From assembly GCF_900114135.1 (NCBI RefSeq), contig NZ_FORY01000002.1:248001-312000 (forward strand): DNA of 64,000 nucleotides, in the 5' to 3' direction. The position numbers were made by a program, and so were the translations under genes. Every line of letters starts with the position of its first letter. Within the stretch, counting starts at the first letter, position 1. Below the pieces are notes generated by a model. That model did no database searches, had not been told where the DNA came from, and was given only the letters and a program-made list of their open reading frames with translations. Of the stretch, positions 1 through 14,936 are shown piece after piece. The stretch comes from Celeribacter halophilus (lineage in GTDB: Bacteria > Pseudomonadota > Alphaproteobacteria > Rhodobacterales > Rhodobacteraceae).

Positions 1-1134
1 TCGGCGCTGCACACCGATCTGATGAAACAGACCGTGTTCAAGGAACTCAACGCGCTGCATCCCGACCGGATCGTGAATGAAACCAACGGGGTCACGCCGC
101 GCCGCTGGCTGCATTCGTGCAATCCGGCGCTTTCCGGTTTGATCACGGAGACCATAGGCGAGGACTGGATCGCCGATCTTGAACAGCTTGAAAAACTTGA
201 ACCCTCCATCGAGGATCAGGGCTGGCTCGACCGCTTCACGGATGTGAAAAACGCAAACAAGGCCGCGCTTTGTGATTATGTGGCGGGGGTGCATGGGGTG
301 AACCTCAATCCCGAAGCCATGTTCGACATCCAGATCAAGCGGATGCACGAATACAAGCGCCAGCATCTCAACATCCTTGAGACCATCGCACATTGGCAGG
401 AAATCAGGGACAACCCGACCGCCGACTGGGTGCCGCGCGTCAAGATTTTCGCGGGCAAGGCGGCGCAGGGCTATCATTTCGCCAAGGACATCATCCATCT
501 GATCAACGATGTGGCCAAGCTGGTGAATGCCGATGCCGCCACGCGCGATGTGTTGCAGGTGATTTTCCTGCCCAATTACAACGTCTCTCTGGCCGAACGT
601 CTGGTGCCGGCGGCGGATTTGTCGGAACAGATCTCGACTGCGGGTAAGGAAGCCTCCGGCACGGGCAATATGAAATTCGCCCTCAACGGCGCCCCGACGA
701 TCGGCACGCTTGACGGGGCCAATGTGGAAATCCGCGACCATGTGGGCAAGGAGAATTTCTTTCTCTTCGGGATGCTGGCCGATGAGGTGATGCAGCGCCG
801 AATGATGCACGATCACGCGCAACAGGCCATCAATGCCGACCCGCGCCTCGGGCGCGCACTTGAGGCGCTGCGCGACGGGACATTCAGCCCCGAAGATCCG
901 GGCCGCTACACCCACATTGCCGACAATCTGACATGGTCGGATTACTTCCTCGTCTGTTCCGACTTCACCGATTACTGGCGGGCACAGCGCGAAGTGGACA
1001 AAGCCTATCAGGATCGTAAGGCATGGGCAAAAATGGCTGCGCTGAACACCGCACGCTCCGGCTGGTTCTCCTCTGACCGCACAATTCACGGCTATATGTG
1101 CGATATTTGGGGAGCCAAAAGTCTTATACCCTAA
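1..1134 (+). CDS. glgP: Glycogen phosphorylase, C-terminal part
   Basis: The reading frame is open from base 1, so the N-terminal half lies outside the window; about 377 C-terminal residues are present. The enzyme releases glucose-1-phosphate from alpha-1,4-glucan using PLP. The PLP-lysine signature EASGTGNMKF is intact, with the lysine codon at 673-675, and the neighbouring GTLDGANVE stretch also matches the family. It is the first visible gene of a glycogen operon; glgB starts 62 bases after its TAA stop with no terminator between them. Its glucose-1-phosphate product is what Pgm, at the operon end, interconverts with glucose-6-phosphate. A maltodextrin phosphorylase would look similar in this half, but the setting favours glycogen. 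Confidence 0.95.
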   Translation, partial: SALHTDLMKQTVFKELNALHPDRIVNETNGVTPRRWLHSCNPALSGLITETIGEDWIADLEQLEKLEPSIEDQGWLDRFTDVKNANKAALCDYVAGVHGVNLNPEAMFDIQIKRMHEYKRQHLNILETIAHWQEIRDNPTADWVPRVKIFAGKAAQGYHFAKDIIHLINDVAKLVNADAATRDVLQVIFLPNYNVSLAERLVPAADLSEQISTAGKEASGTGNMKFALNGAPTIGTLDGANVEIRDHVGKENFFLFGMLADEVMQRRMMHDHAQQAINADPRLGRALEALRDGTFSPEDPGRYTHIADNLTWSDYFLVCSDFTDYWRAQREVDKAYQDRKAWAKMAALNTARSGWFSSDRTIHGYMCDIWGAKSLIP

Positions 1135-1196
1135 AATTCAAAGGGTTGTGCGAAAGAGCGAAACCTTTACTCTCGCCATGAACAAAGGAAAAAGAC

Positions 1197-3401
1197 ATGG
1201 CCCCGTCCGTTGAAAACGACTTCGCCGCGCCGAAGACACTGTCGCTGATTTGCGAGGGGCTTTTCGATGACCCGTTCGCTGTTCTGGGGCCGCATAAAAA
1301 GGGGCGGCTGCGCTATGTGACCGCTTTTGATCCCGGTGCCGAGGAAATGACAGCGATCTCGGGCGGAAAACGCTATCCGCTGGCCGCTGTGACCGGCTAT
1401 CCCGGTGTGTTTCATGGCAAGGTTTCGGGGACAAAACCCTATCTGCTGGAGGGACGTCTGGCGGACACAACGTGGCAGGTCGAGGACGCGTATCGCTTCG
1501 GCCCCGTTCTGGGCGAGATTGACGAATATCTTCTGGGCGAGGGCACGCATCACCATATCTGGCGGGCATTGGGCGCACATGTGATGACCCATGAGGGCGT
1601 CGCAGGCACGCATTTCGCGGTCTGGGCCCCCAATGCGCGGCGGGTCTCTGTGGTAGGGGATTTCAACGCATGGGACGGGCGGCGTCATGTCATGCGCCGG
1701 CGCGGTGCCACAGGCGTGTGGGAAATCTTCATGCCCGGCGTGTCCGACGGCACGGCCTATAAATACGAGGTGATCGGTGCCTATGGCGAGGCGCGCCTCA
1801 AGGCCGATCCCGTGGGCTTTGGCAGCGAGCATCCGCCGGAAACTGCGTCCATCGTGCGCGATATTTCTGGCTATGGCTGGTCGGATGCCGACTGGATCGA
1901 GACCCGCGCCGTGGCGCAGGCCCGTGACAAGCCGATCTCGATCTATGAGGTGCAACTTGGCTCGTGGCGGCACAAACCGGACGCCAGCGGCGGGACACGT
2001 CCGATCTCTTACAAAGAGGCGGCGGTCGAGCTGGTGGGCTATGCGAAAGACATGGGGTTCACTCATATCGAGCTGATGCCGATTTCCGAATATCCGTTCG
2101 ACGGCTCTTGGGGCTATCAGCCGGTGGGGCTGTTTGCGCCGACGATCCGTTTTGGCCCGCCGCACGAGTTTCGCGATCTGGTGAATGCGGCCCATGAGGC
2201 GGGGCTGGGGCTTCTGATCGACTGGGTGCCGGGGCATTTTCCGACCGACAGCCACGGGTTGGCCCAGTTCGACGGCACGGCACTCTATGAACATGCCGAT
2301 CCGCGCGAGGGCTTCCATCAGGACTGGAACACGCTGATCTACAATTACGGACGTCATGAGGTCGCCAATTTCCTGACCTCCAACGCCTTGTATTGGCTGG
2401 AAGAATATCACATCGACGGGCTGCGCGTGGATGCGGTGGCCTCGATGATCTACCGCGACTATTCGCGCGAGGAGGGCCAGTGGATTCCCAACGCCCAAGG
2501 CGGGCGCGAGAATTTCGAAGCCATCTCCATGCTCCAGACCATGAACACGCTCAGTTATGGCGAGGTGCCGGGCATCATGACCGTGGCTGAGGAAAGCACC
2601 GCCTATCCGGGGGTCTCCGCGCCGGTGGATACGGGCGGGCTTGGCTTTGGCTTCAAGTGGAACATGGGCTGGATGAACGACACGCTCGATTACATGTCGC
2701 ACACGCCGGTACATCGCAAATATCATCATCACCAGATGACCTTCGGCCTGCATTATGCCTTCTCGGAAAATTTCATCCTGCCGATCAGCCATGACGAAGT
2801 GGTGCATGGCAAGAAATCCATGCTCTCGAAAATGCCGGGGAATGAATGGGAGAAATTCGCCAACCTGCGGGCCTATTACGGCTTTATGTGGGGCCATCCG
2901 GGCAAGAAACTTCTGTTCATGGGGCAGGAGTTCGGTCAGTGGCACGAATGGAACCACGAGGCGGAGATCGACTGGGCCTGTCTCGGCTATCACATGCATG
3001 AGGGAATGCAGAACCTCGTGCGCGACCTGAACCGGCTCTATTGCGCCACGCCCGCACTTCACGCCAAGGATTGCGAGCCGGAGGGCTTCCAGTGGATCGA
3101 GGCCAATGATGCCGAAGCCTCCGTCTACGCATGGGTGCGGCGCGGCGGGCCGGAGGATGCGGAAGCGGTCGTGGTCTGCAACTTCACCCCTGTGGAGCGG
3201 ACGGGCTACCAGCTCGGCTTCCCCTCCGAGGGGCGATGGGTCGAGGCACTCAACAGCGACGCGGCCTGCTACGGCGGCAGCGGGTGCGGCAATATGGGGC
3301 AGGTGGACGCGGTGAGCGGGACTTGGCAGGGGCAACCTGCGCAAGCCACACTTACCTTGCCGCCGCTGTCCACTTTGATTTTCATTCGGGAGAGAACGTG
3401 A
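1197..3401 (+). CDS. glgB: 1,4-alpha-glucan branching enzyme
   Basis: This enzyme introduces alpha-1,6 branches into glycogen. The 734-residue length is usual for the GH13 GlgB family. An N-terminal carbohydrate-binding (CBM48-like) region precedes the TIM barrel. Catalytic residues fall at D412 (GLRVDAV), E465 (AEES) and D533 (SHDEVVHG), with the same spacings as E. coli D405/E458/D526. The start is supported by AAAGGA about 10 bases upstream. It lies between glgP and glgC in one operon. A long open frame on the opposite strand (1167-3521) is a codon-bias shadow. Confidence 0.97.
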   Translation: MAPSVENDFAAPKTLSLICEGLFDDPFAVLGPHKKGRLRYVTAFDPGAEEMTAISGGKRYPLAAVTGYPGVFHGKVSGTKPYLLEGRLADTTWQVEDAYRFGPVLGEIDEYLLGEGTHHHIWRALGAHVMTHEGVAGTHFAVWAPNARRVSVVGDFNAWDGRRHVMRRRGATGVWEIFMPGVSDGTAYKYEVIGAYGEARLKADPVGFGSEHPPETASIVRDISGYGWSDADWIETRAVAQARDKPISIYEVQLGSWRHKPDASGGTRPISYKEAAVELVGYAKDMGFTHIELMPISEYPFDGSWGYQPVGLFAPTIRFGPPHEFRDLVNAAHEAGLGLLIDWVPGHFPTDSHGLAQFDGTALYEHADPREGFHQDWNTLIYNYGRHEVANFLTSNALYWLEEYHIDGLRVDAVASMIYRDYSREEGQWIPNAQGGRENFEAISMLQTMNTLSYGEVPGIMTVAEESTAYPGVSAPVDTGGLGFGFKWNMGWMNDTLDYMSHTPVHRKYHHHQMTFGLHYAFSENFILPISHDEVVHGKKSMLSKMPGNEWEKFANLRAYYGFMWGHPGKKLLFMGQEFGQWHEWNHEAEIDWACLGYHMHEGMQNLVRDLNRLYCATPALHAKDCEPEGFQWIEANDAEASVYAWVRRGGPEDAEAVVVCNFTPVERTGYQLGFPSEGRWVEALNSDAACYGGSGCGNMGQVDAVSGTWQGQPAQATLTLPPLSTLIFIRERT

Positions 3402-3432
3402 GCCGCTCAGGCCGCACGAGAGGGAGAATAAG

Positions 3433-4695
3433 ATGCCATATTCCAGAAACAGACTGTCTGGTCGCACCGTTGCTTTCGTTCTCGCAGGCGGGCGTGGTTC
3501 GCGGCTCAAGGAATTGACCAACGGTCGGGTGAAACCGGCAGTCTATTTCGGGGGCAAGAACCGGATCGTCGATTTCGCGCTCTCCAACGCGCTCAATTCC
3601 GGCATTCGCAAGATGGCGATTGCGACCCAGTATAAGGCGCACTCGCTCATCCGCCACATCCAGCGCGGCTGGACCTTTTTCCGCGCCGAGCGCAACGAGT
3701 TCCTCGACATTCTGCCCGCCTCGCAACGCTATGAGGAAAGCACATGGTATCGCGGCACGGCGGATGCGGTGGCGCAGAACATCGACATTATCGACAGCTA
3801 TGATGTGGACTATATCCTGATCCTCGCGGGCGATCACATCTACAAGATGGATTACGAGATCATGATCCGTCAGCATGTGGAAACCGGCGCGGATGTCACC
3901 GTCGGCTGCCTCACCGTTGATCGCAAAGAGGCCACGGCCTTTGGTGTGATGGGCGTGGATGCAACCGACCGGATCACTTCGTTTCTCGAAAAACCCGCCG
4001 ATCCACCCACCATTCCCGATAATCCGAACAAATCGCTCGCCTCTATGGGTATCTATGTCTTCAACTGGAAATTCCTGCGCGAGCGGCTTCTGGCCGATAT
4101 GGAAGACCCGAATTCCAGCCATGATTTCGGCAATGACCTCATCCCCGAGATCGTCTCCAAAGGCAAGGCGCAGGCCCATCGTTTTACCGAAAGCTGTGTG
4201 CGCCATCCCGAAGCGCCCGCCTACTGGCGCGATGTGGGGACGATTGACGCCTATTGGAAGGCCAATATCGACCTGACGGATTTCACACCGGAGCTGGACC
4301 TGTGGGATCGCGACTGGCCGATCTGGACCTATTCGGAGAACACGCCGCCGGCCAAATTCATCCATGACCGCCCCGACCGGCGCGGCTCTGCGGTGAGTTC
4401 TATGGTTTCGGGCGGCTGTATCATTTCGGGGACGGAAATTCGCGAAAGCCTGTTGTTCACCCATGTGAAGACCAATTCCTATTCCTCTCTGGAGGGGGCT
4501 GTGGTCCTGCCCAACGCCTATATCGCGCGGCATTGCCAACTCAAGAACGTGGTGATCGACCGTGGGGTTCATATCCCCGAGGGGCTTGTCGTCGGTCAGG
4601 ACCCCGAGGTGGACGCACGTTGGTTCAGCGTATCGCCCGGAGGGATCACGCTGATCACACAAGACATGATTGATGCGAGGGCGAGGGGCTTATGA
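3433..4695 (+). CDS. glgC: Glucose-1-phosphate adenylyltransferase
   Basis: GlgC makes ADP-glucose from ATP and glucose-1-phosphate, the committed and allosterically controlled step of bacterial glycogen synthesis. The 420-residue protein has the N-terminal nucleotidyltransferase motif [12 protein letters not shown], the YRGTADAV segment, GDHIYKMDY at the metal/substrate site and FLEKP, followed by a C-terminal left-handed beta-helix region. A GAGAGGGAG ribosome site precedes the ATG. Its TGA stop overlaps the glgA start by four bases (ATGA), so the two are probably translationally coupled. Confidence 0.97.
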   Translation: MPYSRNRLSGRTVAFVLAGGRGSRLKELTNGRVKPAVYFGGKNRIVDFALSNALNSGIRKMAIATQYKAHSLIRHIQRGWTFFRAERNEFLDILPASQRYEESTWYRGTADAVAQNIDIIDSYDVDYILILAGDHIYKMDYEIMIRQHVETGADVTVGCLTVDRKEATAFGVMGVDATDRITSFLEKPADPPTIPDNPNKSLASMGIYVFNWKFLRERLLADMEDPNSSHDFGNDLIPEIVSKGKAQAHRFTESCVRHPEAPAYWRDVGTIDAYWKANIDLTDFTPELDLWDRDWPIWTYSENTPPAKFIHDRPDRRGSAVSSMVSGGCIISGTEIRESLLFTHVKTNSYSSLEGAVVLPNAYIARHCQLKNVVIDRGVHIPEGLVVGQDPEVDARWFSVSPGGITLITQDMIDARARGL

Positions 4696-6125
4696 CACAG
4701 GTTCTCTCTGTCGCGTCCGAATGTGTGCCCTTGGTGAAAACCGGCGGTTTGGCCGATGTGGCGGGGGCCTTGCCCGCAGCGCTGGCTCCGCTGGGTGTGG
4801 AGATGCGCACGCTGCTGCCCGGGTATCGCGCGGTGCTGGAGGCCCAGCCGGAGGCCGAGACCGTGTTCGAGATCTGGGATCTTTTCGGCGGCTTTGCCCG
4901 TATCCGGCGCGGCCATCTTGGCGCGCAGGTGCTCTATATCCTCGACGCACCGCATCTTTACGACCGTGACGGCACGCTTTACCTCGCCCCCGATGGTCAT
5001 GACTGGGCGGACAATGCGGAGCGTTTCGCCGCGCTCTCTCTGGCTGCCGCGATGATCGCCGCGCACGGGATCGAGGACTGGTTTCCGGACGTGATCCATA
5101 TGCATGACTGGCAGGCGGGGCTGACCCCGATTTATCTGCGCGAACTGGGCGCAGCCGAGCGGGTCAAGACGTTGATGACCATTCACAACGTCGCGTTTCA
5201 AGGCTGTTTTCCCGCACAGATGATTTCCACGCTGGGCCTGCCGCCGCAGGGGTTTACCATGAGCGGCTATGAATATTGGGGGCAAATCTCGACGCTGAAA
5301 GCGGGGATCATGACTGCGACCAAGGTCACGACCGTTTCTCCCACCTATGCGCGTGAGCTGATGGATGGTGCGTTCGGCATGGGAATGGAAGGGGTGCTGG
5401 CCTCTCGTGGGGCGGATTTCTCCGGCATTCTCAACGGCATCGATGAAGAGGTCTGGTCGCCGCCCTACAAATCGCCCGAAGGCAAGGTGGCGTTCAAGGC
5501 CGCTCTGCGCGAAGAGATGCACCTGCCGGACAGTGATGGGCCTTTGTGCGTGGTGATCTCTCGGCTCACTGGTCAGAAAGGCTTTGATCTGTTGCTCGAA
5601 GCCTTGCCCGCGCTTCTGGAACAGGGCGGGCAACTGGCGCTTCTCGGTTCTGGCGAAGGTCATTTCGAAAGCGCCTTCCGCGATGCCGCGCTTAAACATG
5701 CGGGTGTTGCCGTGCGGATCGGCTATGACGAGGCTTTCGCCCGCCGCCTGATCGAAGGGGGCGACGCAATCCTTGTGCCTTCGCGCTTTGAACCATGCGG
5801 GCTGACACAGCTCTACGGGCTGCGCTTTGGCACGATCCCTGTGGTCTCACTCACCGGCGGGCTGGCCGATACGGTGATCAACGCCAATCCGGCGGCTCTG
5901 GCGCAAGGCGTGGCCACAGGTCTGCAATTCTATCCGCTGACCACAGAGGCGCTGACTCAGGCTTTGATCCGGCTTTGCGATCTCTACCGCCAGCGCGAGG
6001 TCTGGACGCAGATGATGACCAACGCCATGGCCCAGCCTGTGGGATGGGACACTTCAGCCAAGGCCTATGCCGCGCTGTTTGCGCAGATGGTGGCCGAGGA
6101 TGAAACAGAGGGCAATCGCGCATGA
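4692..6125 (+). CDS. glgA: Glycogen synthase (ADP-glucose)
   Basis: GlgA transfers glucose from ADP-glucose to the growing alpha-1,4-glucan. The 477-residue, two-domain GT5 protein shows the N-terminal KTGGLADV motif (K16 contacts ADP-glucose) and the C-terminal [10 protein letters not shown] motif of retaining glycosyltransferases. It overlaps glgC upstream and glgX downstream, each by an ATGA junction. This makes glgC-glgA-glgX a strictly coupled block for precursor synthesis, polymerisation and trimming. Confidence 0.97.
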   Translation: MTQVLSVASECVPLVKTGGLADVAGALPAALAPLGVEMRTLLPGYRAVLEAQPEAETVFEIWDLFGGFARIRRGHLGAQVLYILDAPHLYDRDGTLYLAPDGHDWADNAERFAALSLAAAMIAAHGIEDWFPDVIHMHDWQAGLTPIYLRELGAAERVKTLMTIHNVAFQGCFPAQMISTLGLPPQGFTMSGYEYWGQISTLKAGIMTATKVTTVSPTYARELMDGAFGMGMEGVLASRGADFSGILNGIDEEVWSPPYKSPEGKVAFKAALREEMHLPDSDGPLCVVISRLTGQKGFDLLLEALPALLEQGGQLALLGSGEGHFESAFRDAALKHAGVAVRIGYDEAFARRLIEGGDAILVPSRFEPCGLTQLYGLRFGTIPVVSLTGGLADTVINANPAALAQGVATGLQFYPLTTEALTQALIRLCDLYRQREVWTQMMTNAMAQPVGWDTSAKAYAALFAQMVAEDETEGNRA

Positions 6126-8204
6126 CCTCACTGACGATCCTTGCCGGAGACCCCGCGCCGCTCGGTGCGACATGTGACGGAGAGGGCGTCAACTTCGCGG
6201 TGTTCTCCGAACATGCACAGCGGATTTCGGTCTGTCTCTTTTCGCCGGACGGGCAGACGGAAACCCACCGGCTCGACCTGCCGGAGCGTGATGGCGATGT
6301 CTGGCATGGTTATGTGCCGGGCCTGCGCCCCGGTCAGATGTATGGCCTGCGCGCCGACGGTCCCTATGCGCCGCTGGAGGGCCACCGTTTCAATTACAAC
6401 AAACTGCTGCTCGATCCTTATGCCAAACGCCTGACCCGTGATTTTGTCTGGCATGACGCGCTTATGGGGTACAAGGTCGGGGATGCGCAGGGTGATCTCT
6501 CCTTTGATCCGCGCGACAACGCCCGCTACATGCCGCGCTGTGTGGTGGAGGACGGGTTGTTCGCGTGGGGGCGTGACAAGCCGCCGCGCACACCGACCTC
6601 GCAAACGGTGATTTACGAGGCCCATGTCAAAGGGCTGACGCAGCTGCACCCCGATGTGCAGCAGAAGGGCACATTCCTCGGCCTTGCCTCAGATGCAATC
6701 CTCGACCATCTGGTGAATCTCGGTATCACTGCCATCGAGCTGTTGCCCGCGCAAGCCTTTCTTAACGACCGGTTTCTGGTCGAAAAGGGGCTGGTGAATT
6801 ACTGGGGCTATCAAACTATCGGCTTTTTCGCCCCCGATCCGCGCTACCTCGCCCATGACCAGATCGCCGAATTCCAGCACATGGTCGCGCGGCTGCATTC
6901 CGCAGGGATCGAGGTGATCATGGATGTGGTCTACAACCACACGGGCGAGGGCAACGAGATGGGGCCGACCCTGTCTTTCCGTGGTCTCGACAACCGCAGC
7001 TATTACCGCCTCGCCGACAATCCGCGCCACTACATCAACGACACGGGCACCGGCAACACGCTCAACATCGATCACCCGATGGTGCTACGCATGGTGCTCG
7101 ACAGTCTGCGCTACTGGGTTGAGGAGATGCATGTGGACGGGTTCCGCTTTGACCTCTGCGCCAGCTTGGGCCGCACTCCCACAGGGTTTGATCGCGGCGC
7201 GAGTTTTTTTGATGCGATCCGGCAAGACCCTGTGCTGACCCGCGTGAAACTCATTGCCGAACCTTGGGACATCGGTCCCGGCGGCTACCGTGTCGGGGCT
7301 TTTCCTCCGCCATTTCTGGAATGGAACGACAAGTTCCGCGACGGGATACGCCGCTTCTGGCGCGGGGATGCGGGGCATGTTGCGGTGCTGGCTGACAGGA
7401 TCACCGGATCGGCGCTGCAATTCGACCATTCGGGACGACCCGCCACAACATCGGTCAATTTCGTCACCGCCCATGACGGGTTCACACTGATGGATCTGGT
7501 CAGCTACACGCAGAAACACAATGCGGCCAATGGCGAGGGCAATCGCGACGGGCACAATGACAATGCCTCAGATAATATGGGCGTCGAGGGGCCGACCGAT
7601 GATCCGGAGATCCTGAGTGCGCGGGCGCAACGGCGGCGCAACCTTCTGGCCACGGTGCTGTTCTCGCAAGGCACGCCGATGCTTCTGGCCGGTGACGAGT
7701 TGGGCAACAGCCAGCAGGGCAACAACAATGCCTACTGTCAGGACAACGAGATCGGCTGGATCGACTGGTCGTCCTATGACGCGGATTTTCTCGACTTCAC
7801 CCGCCGCCTGATTGCCTTTCGCCACGAACACCCGATCCTGCGCCAGAAACGGTTTCTCCATTCGCGCGAACGGATCGTCGACGGGATCGAAGACCTGTTC
7901 TGGTGGCGTGCGGACGGGCGGCCGATGCAGGATCAGGACTGGGGCAGGCCGGAACTCAAAACGCTCTGTGTCGAGATGCGGATTGCCTCGGGCACGCCGG
8001 TCTATGCCCAACGCGAAGAGGCTTTGTTCCTGATCTTCAACCGTGGTCACGATGTGGAGGTCAAGCTGCCGGAGTGTGCCGAAGGGCGGCGCTGGCGGCT
8101 CTGGATCGACACCGGGCGGCCCGAGATTGACGGCAAACAGATCACCCTTCCCACGGTCTTTGCCGGTCGGGAAACCACATTGGCACTGGTGCTGGAGGCC
8201 TATA

Positions 8205-8212
<8 letters not shown>
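6122..8212 (+). CDS. glgX: Glycogen debranching enzyme (isoamylase-type GlgX)
   Basis: GlgX hydrolyses alpha-1,6 branches of phosphorylase-limited glycogen. The 696-residue protein has an N-terminal CBM48-like domain followed by a GH13 barrel with DVVYNHTGEG, the nucleophile region GFRFDLCAS, the acid/base region AEPWD and TAHDGFTL. The ATG overlaps the glgA stop by four bases. The 3' end overlaps the malQ start by eight bases. Its job beside glgP and malQ is glycogen breakdown. Confidence 0.95.
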
Positions 8213-11733
<3,521 letters not shown>

Positions 11734-11755
11734 GGGTATCTGAGACAGACAATGA

Positions 11756-11783
11756 AAAAGGCCGGGCGATTGCCCGGCCTTTT
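11756..11783. terminator. Bidirectional terminator between pgm and the RND pump
   Basis: A perfect 12-bp stem, AAAAGGCCGGGC and GCCCGGCCTTTT, encloses the 4-base loop GATT. A-runs and T-runs on the two flanks let it act on both strands. It ends the glycogen operon and the convergent RND operon whose last codon is at 11808. Confidence 0.93.
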
Positions 11784-11807
11784 GCTTTTGTATTTCGGCC
11801 TGTCAGA

Positions 11808-14800
11808 TCAGGCTGCGGTTTTCTTGCGTGAGCCGAAGAGTTTGAAGACGATCACAAAGAACAGCGGCACAAAGAGAATGCCGAACACCGTCCCTGTGAT
11901 GGTCCCGCCAAGTACAGCCGCGCCCACGGCCATCCGGCCACCGGCACCCGCGCCGGAGGACAGCACCAAGGGCACAACCCCTAAGGAAAACGCCATCGAG
12001 GTCATGACGATCGGACGGAACCGCTGTTTTGCCGCTGTCAGAACCGCCTCGGCAAGGTCCTTGCCCGCCTCGACCTGTTCACGGGCGAATTCGACGATCA
12101 GAATGGCGTTCTTGCCGGTCAGACCGATCACGGTCAGAAGGCCGACCTGAAAGAACACACCGTTCTGGAAGCCGAAGTGCCATGCGGTGAACAATGTCCC
12201 AAGAACCCCGACCGGCATGGCGAGCATGACGGAGAAGGGGATCGCCCAGCTTTCATAGAGCGCTGCGAGACAGAAGAAGATCGCCGCAAGCGAAAGCATG
12301 TAGAGCATCGGCGCTTGCGAGCCGCTTTCGCGTTCTTCCAGCGACAGCCCCGTCCATGCGACCGAGTAGCCGCCGGGGATCTGTTCGACGAGCTTTTCGA
12401 TCTCCGCCATGGCTTCACCGGTGGACACGCCCGGCGCGGGGGAGCCCTGAATCTGCATCGAGGGTGTGCCGTTGTAGCGGCTGAGACCCTGCGGGCCGTA
12501 GACCCAGCGTTCGGTGGTGAAGTTGGAGAAGGGCACCAGCTCGCCCGACGAGTTGCGCACGCGCCATTTCTGCAAGTCGGTCGGAGTGGACCGCGCATCG
12601 GCATCGCCTTGGACATAGACGCGTTTGGTACGGCCATTGTCGTTGAAGTCGTTGACGTAAGTCCCCGCCATGGCAATCGCAAGCGTGTTGCCGACTTCGG
12701 AGGGCGAAACCCCCATCGCACCTGCAGCGCGCCAGTCGATGTCGAGTTTGAACTGGCTCGCATCCTCAAGACCGGACGGGCGCACAGAGGCGATGAGCGG
12801 GCTTTGCGAGGCCATGCCCAACAGCATGTTGCGCGCTTCGAGCAGTTGCTCGTGGCTCTGACCACCCAGCGCTTGCAGGTAGAAGTCAAAGCCGGAGACG
12901 TTGCCCAGTTCGATCACGGCAGGCGGCACGATGGGGAAGGCCATAGCCTCCTGAATGCCCATCATCGCCGGAAAAGCGCGCCCTGCGATGGCCTGCACGG
13001 ATTGCGCGGGCGAGGGACGTTCTTCCCAGTCTTTCATACGGACAAAGGCCAGACCGTTGTTCTGCCCCACACCGGAGAAGGAAAAGCCGACCACGGAGAA
13101 AACCGAGTCCACATTGTCGCTTTCTGCGGTGAGGAAGTAGTCGCGGATCTGGTCTGCGGCCGCCTGTGTGTTCTCGGTCGTTGAGCCCGACGGACCCTGA
13201 ACGAGCGCCATCATGATGCCCTGATCTTCGTCCGGCAGAAAGCCCGTGGGCGTCTGCATGAACAGCCAGACGATGCCGCCGCCCATCAGGGCGTAGACCA
13301 TGATCATGCGCAGGGGACGGCGGATGATATAGCCGACCGTGCCACCATAGCCGCCGGAGAGCTTGTCAAACAAGGTGTTGAACCAGCCGAAGGGGCCACG
13401 GCGCTCGTGATGGACATCCTTGCCGCGCAGAAGCGTGGCACAGAGCGCAGGGGTGAGCGTGAGCGCCACCAGCACGGAGAGCATCATCGCGGAGACGATG
13501 GTGATCGAGAACTGGCGATAGATCACACCGGTGGAGCCGCCGAAAAAGGCCATCGGCACGAACACGGCGGACAGCACAAGCGCGATCCCGATGAGCGCGC
13601 CGGTGATTTGCCCCATGGATTTCTTGGTGGCTTCGCGGGGGCCAAGCCCTTCTTCTTCCATGATCCGTTCGACGTTTTCCACCACCACGATGGCGTCATC
13701 CACCAGAAGGCCGATGGCCAGCACCATCGCGAGCATGGTGAGCACGTTGATGGTAAAGCCGAAGGCGGCCAGGATGCCGAAAGTGCCGAGCAGCACCACA
13801 GGCACCGCAAGCGTCGGGATAAGTGTTGCACGCAGGTTTTGCAGGAAGAGCAACATCACGAAGAACACCAGAACGATGGCCTCCATCAGGGTCTTTTGCA
13901 CTTCGTGGATCGAGATTTCGATAAAGGGCGTCGTGTCGTAGGGGATCACATAGGTCATGCCCTCGGGGAAATACTCGGCATAGTCATCGATCAAAGCGCG
14001 AACGCGTTTCGAGGTGTCGAGCGCATTGGCTCCGGGGGCCAGCTGGATCGCCATCCCTGACGCGGGTTTCCCGTTATACTGCGCCACCGCCATGTAGTTT
14101 TCCGCACCGATCTCGACGCGGGCCACATCTTCGAGCAGGACCAGCCCGCCGTTCTGTTCGGAGCGCAGGATGATGTTGCGGAAGTCTTCCGGAGTTTCCA
14201 GCAAGGATTGCGCCGTGATTGTGGCTGTAAGTGCCTGACCTTCCGGCGCCGGACGGGAACCGAAAGAGCCCGCCGAAATCTGGGCGTTATAGCCGGAAAT
14301 GGCATTCACCACATCCGAAGGCGTCATGTCGAAAGCCGCAAGTTTCGACGGGTCGAGCCAGACGCGCATGGCGTATTTCGCCCCGAATACCTGTGTGCCG
14401 CCGACCCCTTCGACGCGGCTGAACGCATCCACGAGGTTGGAGTTGAGATAATCGGCAAGGTCGGCCTGATCCATGCTGCCGTCTTGGGAGATCACCCCGA
14501 TCACCATGAGGAAGCCGGCGGAGGATTTCTCCACCGTCACCCCTTGGCGCTGAACGGCTTCGGGCAGAAGCGCCGTGGCCTGTGCCAGTTTGTTTTGCAC
14601 CTGCACCTGCGCGATGTCCGGATCCGTGCCTGTCTCGAAGGTCAGCGTGATCGAGGCCGATCCCGATGAGGTCGAGGACGACGACATATACCGCATCCCG
14701 TCCAGACCGGTCATCTGCTGTTCGATGATCTGGGTCACGGTATTGGCCACAGTATCCGCAGAGGCCCCCGGATAGGTCGCACTGATGCTGACCGAGGGCG

Positions 14801-14918
14801 GGGCAATCTGTGGATATTGCGCCACGGGGAGGGTGAAGATCGACAACAGGCCGATCCCCATGATCATGATGGAAATCACCCAGGCAAAGACCGGGCGGTC
14901 AATAAAAAAGCGCGCCAT
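11808..14918 (-). CDS. RND multidrug efflux transporter (AcrB/MexB family)
   Basis: This is the inner-membrane proton-driven pump of a tripartite efflux system. The 1036-residue length matches HAE1-type RND transporters. The N-terminus carries the family signature FFIDRPVFAWV before the first membrane helix. The proton-relay aspartates D407 and D408 (GLLVDDAIVVVENV) fall at the AcrB positions. It follows its adaptor gene by 18 bases, so the two form an operon. No outer-membrane channel gene is adjacent, so a TolC-type protein must be supplied from elsewhere. The substrate cannot be read from sequence. Confidence 0.95.
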   Translation of the reverse strand: MARFFIDRPVFAWVISIMIMGIGLLSIFTLPVAQYPQIAPPSVSISATYPGASADTVANTVTQIIEQQMTGLDGMRYMSSSSTSSGSASITLTFETGTDPDIAQVQVQNKLAQATALLPEAVQRQGVTVEKSSAGFLMVIGVISQDGSMDQADLADYLNSNLVDAFSRVEGVGGTQVFGAKYAMRVWLDPSKLAAFDMTPSDVVNAISGYNAQISAGSFGSRPAPEGQALTATITAQSLLETPEDFRNIILRSEQNGGLVLLEDVARVEIGAENYMAVAQYNGKPASGMAIQLAPGANALDTSKRVRALIDDYAEYFPEGMTYVIPYDTTPFIEISIHEVQKTLMEAIVLVFFVMLLFLQNLRATLIPTLAVPVVLLGTFGILAAFGFTINVLTMLAMVLAIGLLVDDAIVVVENVERIMEEEGLGPREATKKSMGQITGALIGIALVLSAVFVPMAFFGGSTGVIYRQFSITIVSAMMLSVLVALTLTPALCATLLRGKDVHHERRGPFGWFNTLFDKLSGGYGGTVGYIIRRPLRMIMVYALMGGGIVWLFMQTPTGFLPDEDQGIMMALVQGPSGSTTENTQAAADQIRDYFLTAESDNVDSVFSVVGFSFSGVGQNNGLAFVRMKDWEERPSPAQSVQAIAGRAFPAMMGIQEAMAFPIVPPAVIELGNVSGFDFYLQALGGQSHEQLLEARNMLLGMASQSPLIASVRPSGLEDASQFKLDIDWRAAGAMGVSPSEVGNTLAIAMAGTYVNDFNDNGRTKRVYVQGDADARSTPTDLQKWRVRNSSGELVPFSNFTTERWVYGPQGLSRYNGTPSMQIQGSPAPGVSTGEAMAEIEKLVEQIPGGYSVAWTGLSLEERESGSQAPMLYMLSLAAIFFCLAALYESWAIPFSVMLAMPVGVLGTLFTAWHFGFQNGVFFQVGLLTVIGLTGKNAILIVEFAREQVEAGKDLAEAVLTAAKQRFRPIVMTSMAFSLGVVPLVLSSGAGAGGRMAVGAAVLGGTITGTVFGILFVPLFFVIVFKLFGSRKKTAA

Positions 14919-14936
14919 GAAAGGTCCTTTCGCGGA

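Noticed and set aside
1167-3521. Open frame of 784 codons on the minus strand opposite glgB
   Set aside because: It mirrors the codon bias of glgB, has no ribosome site or recognisable domain, and glgB is unambiguous.
8043-8204. Upstream extension of malQ into glgX
   Set aside because: The 54 extra codons are arginine-rich shadow of glgX; the conserved MalQ N-terminus starts at 8205.
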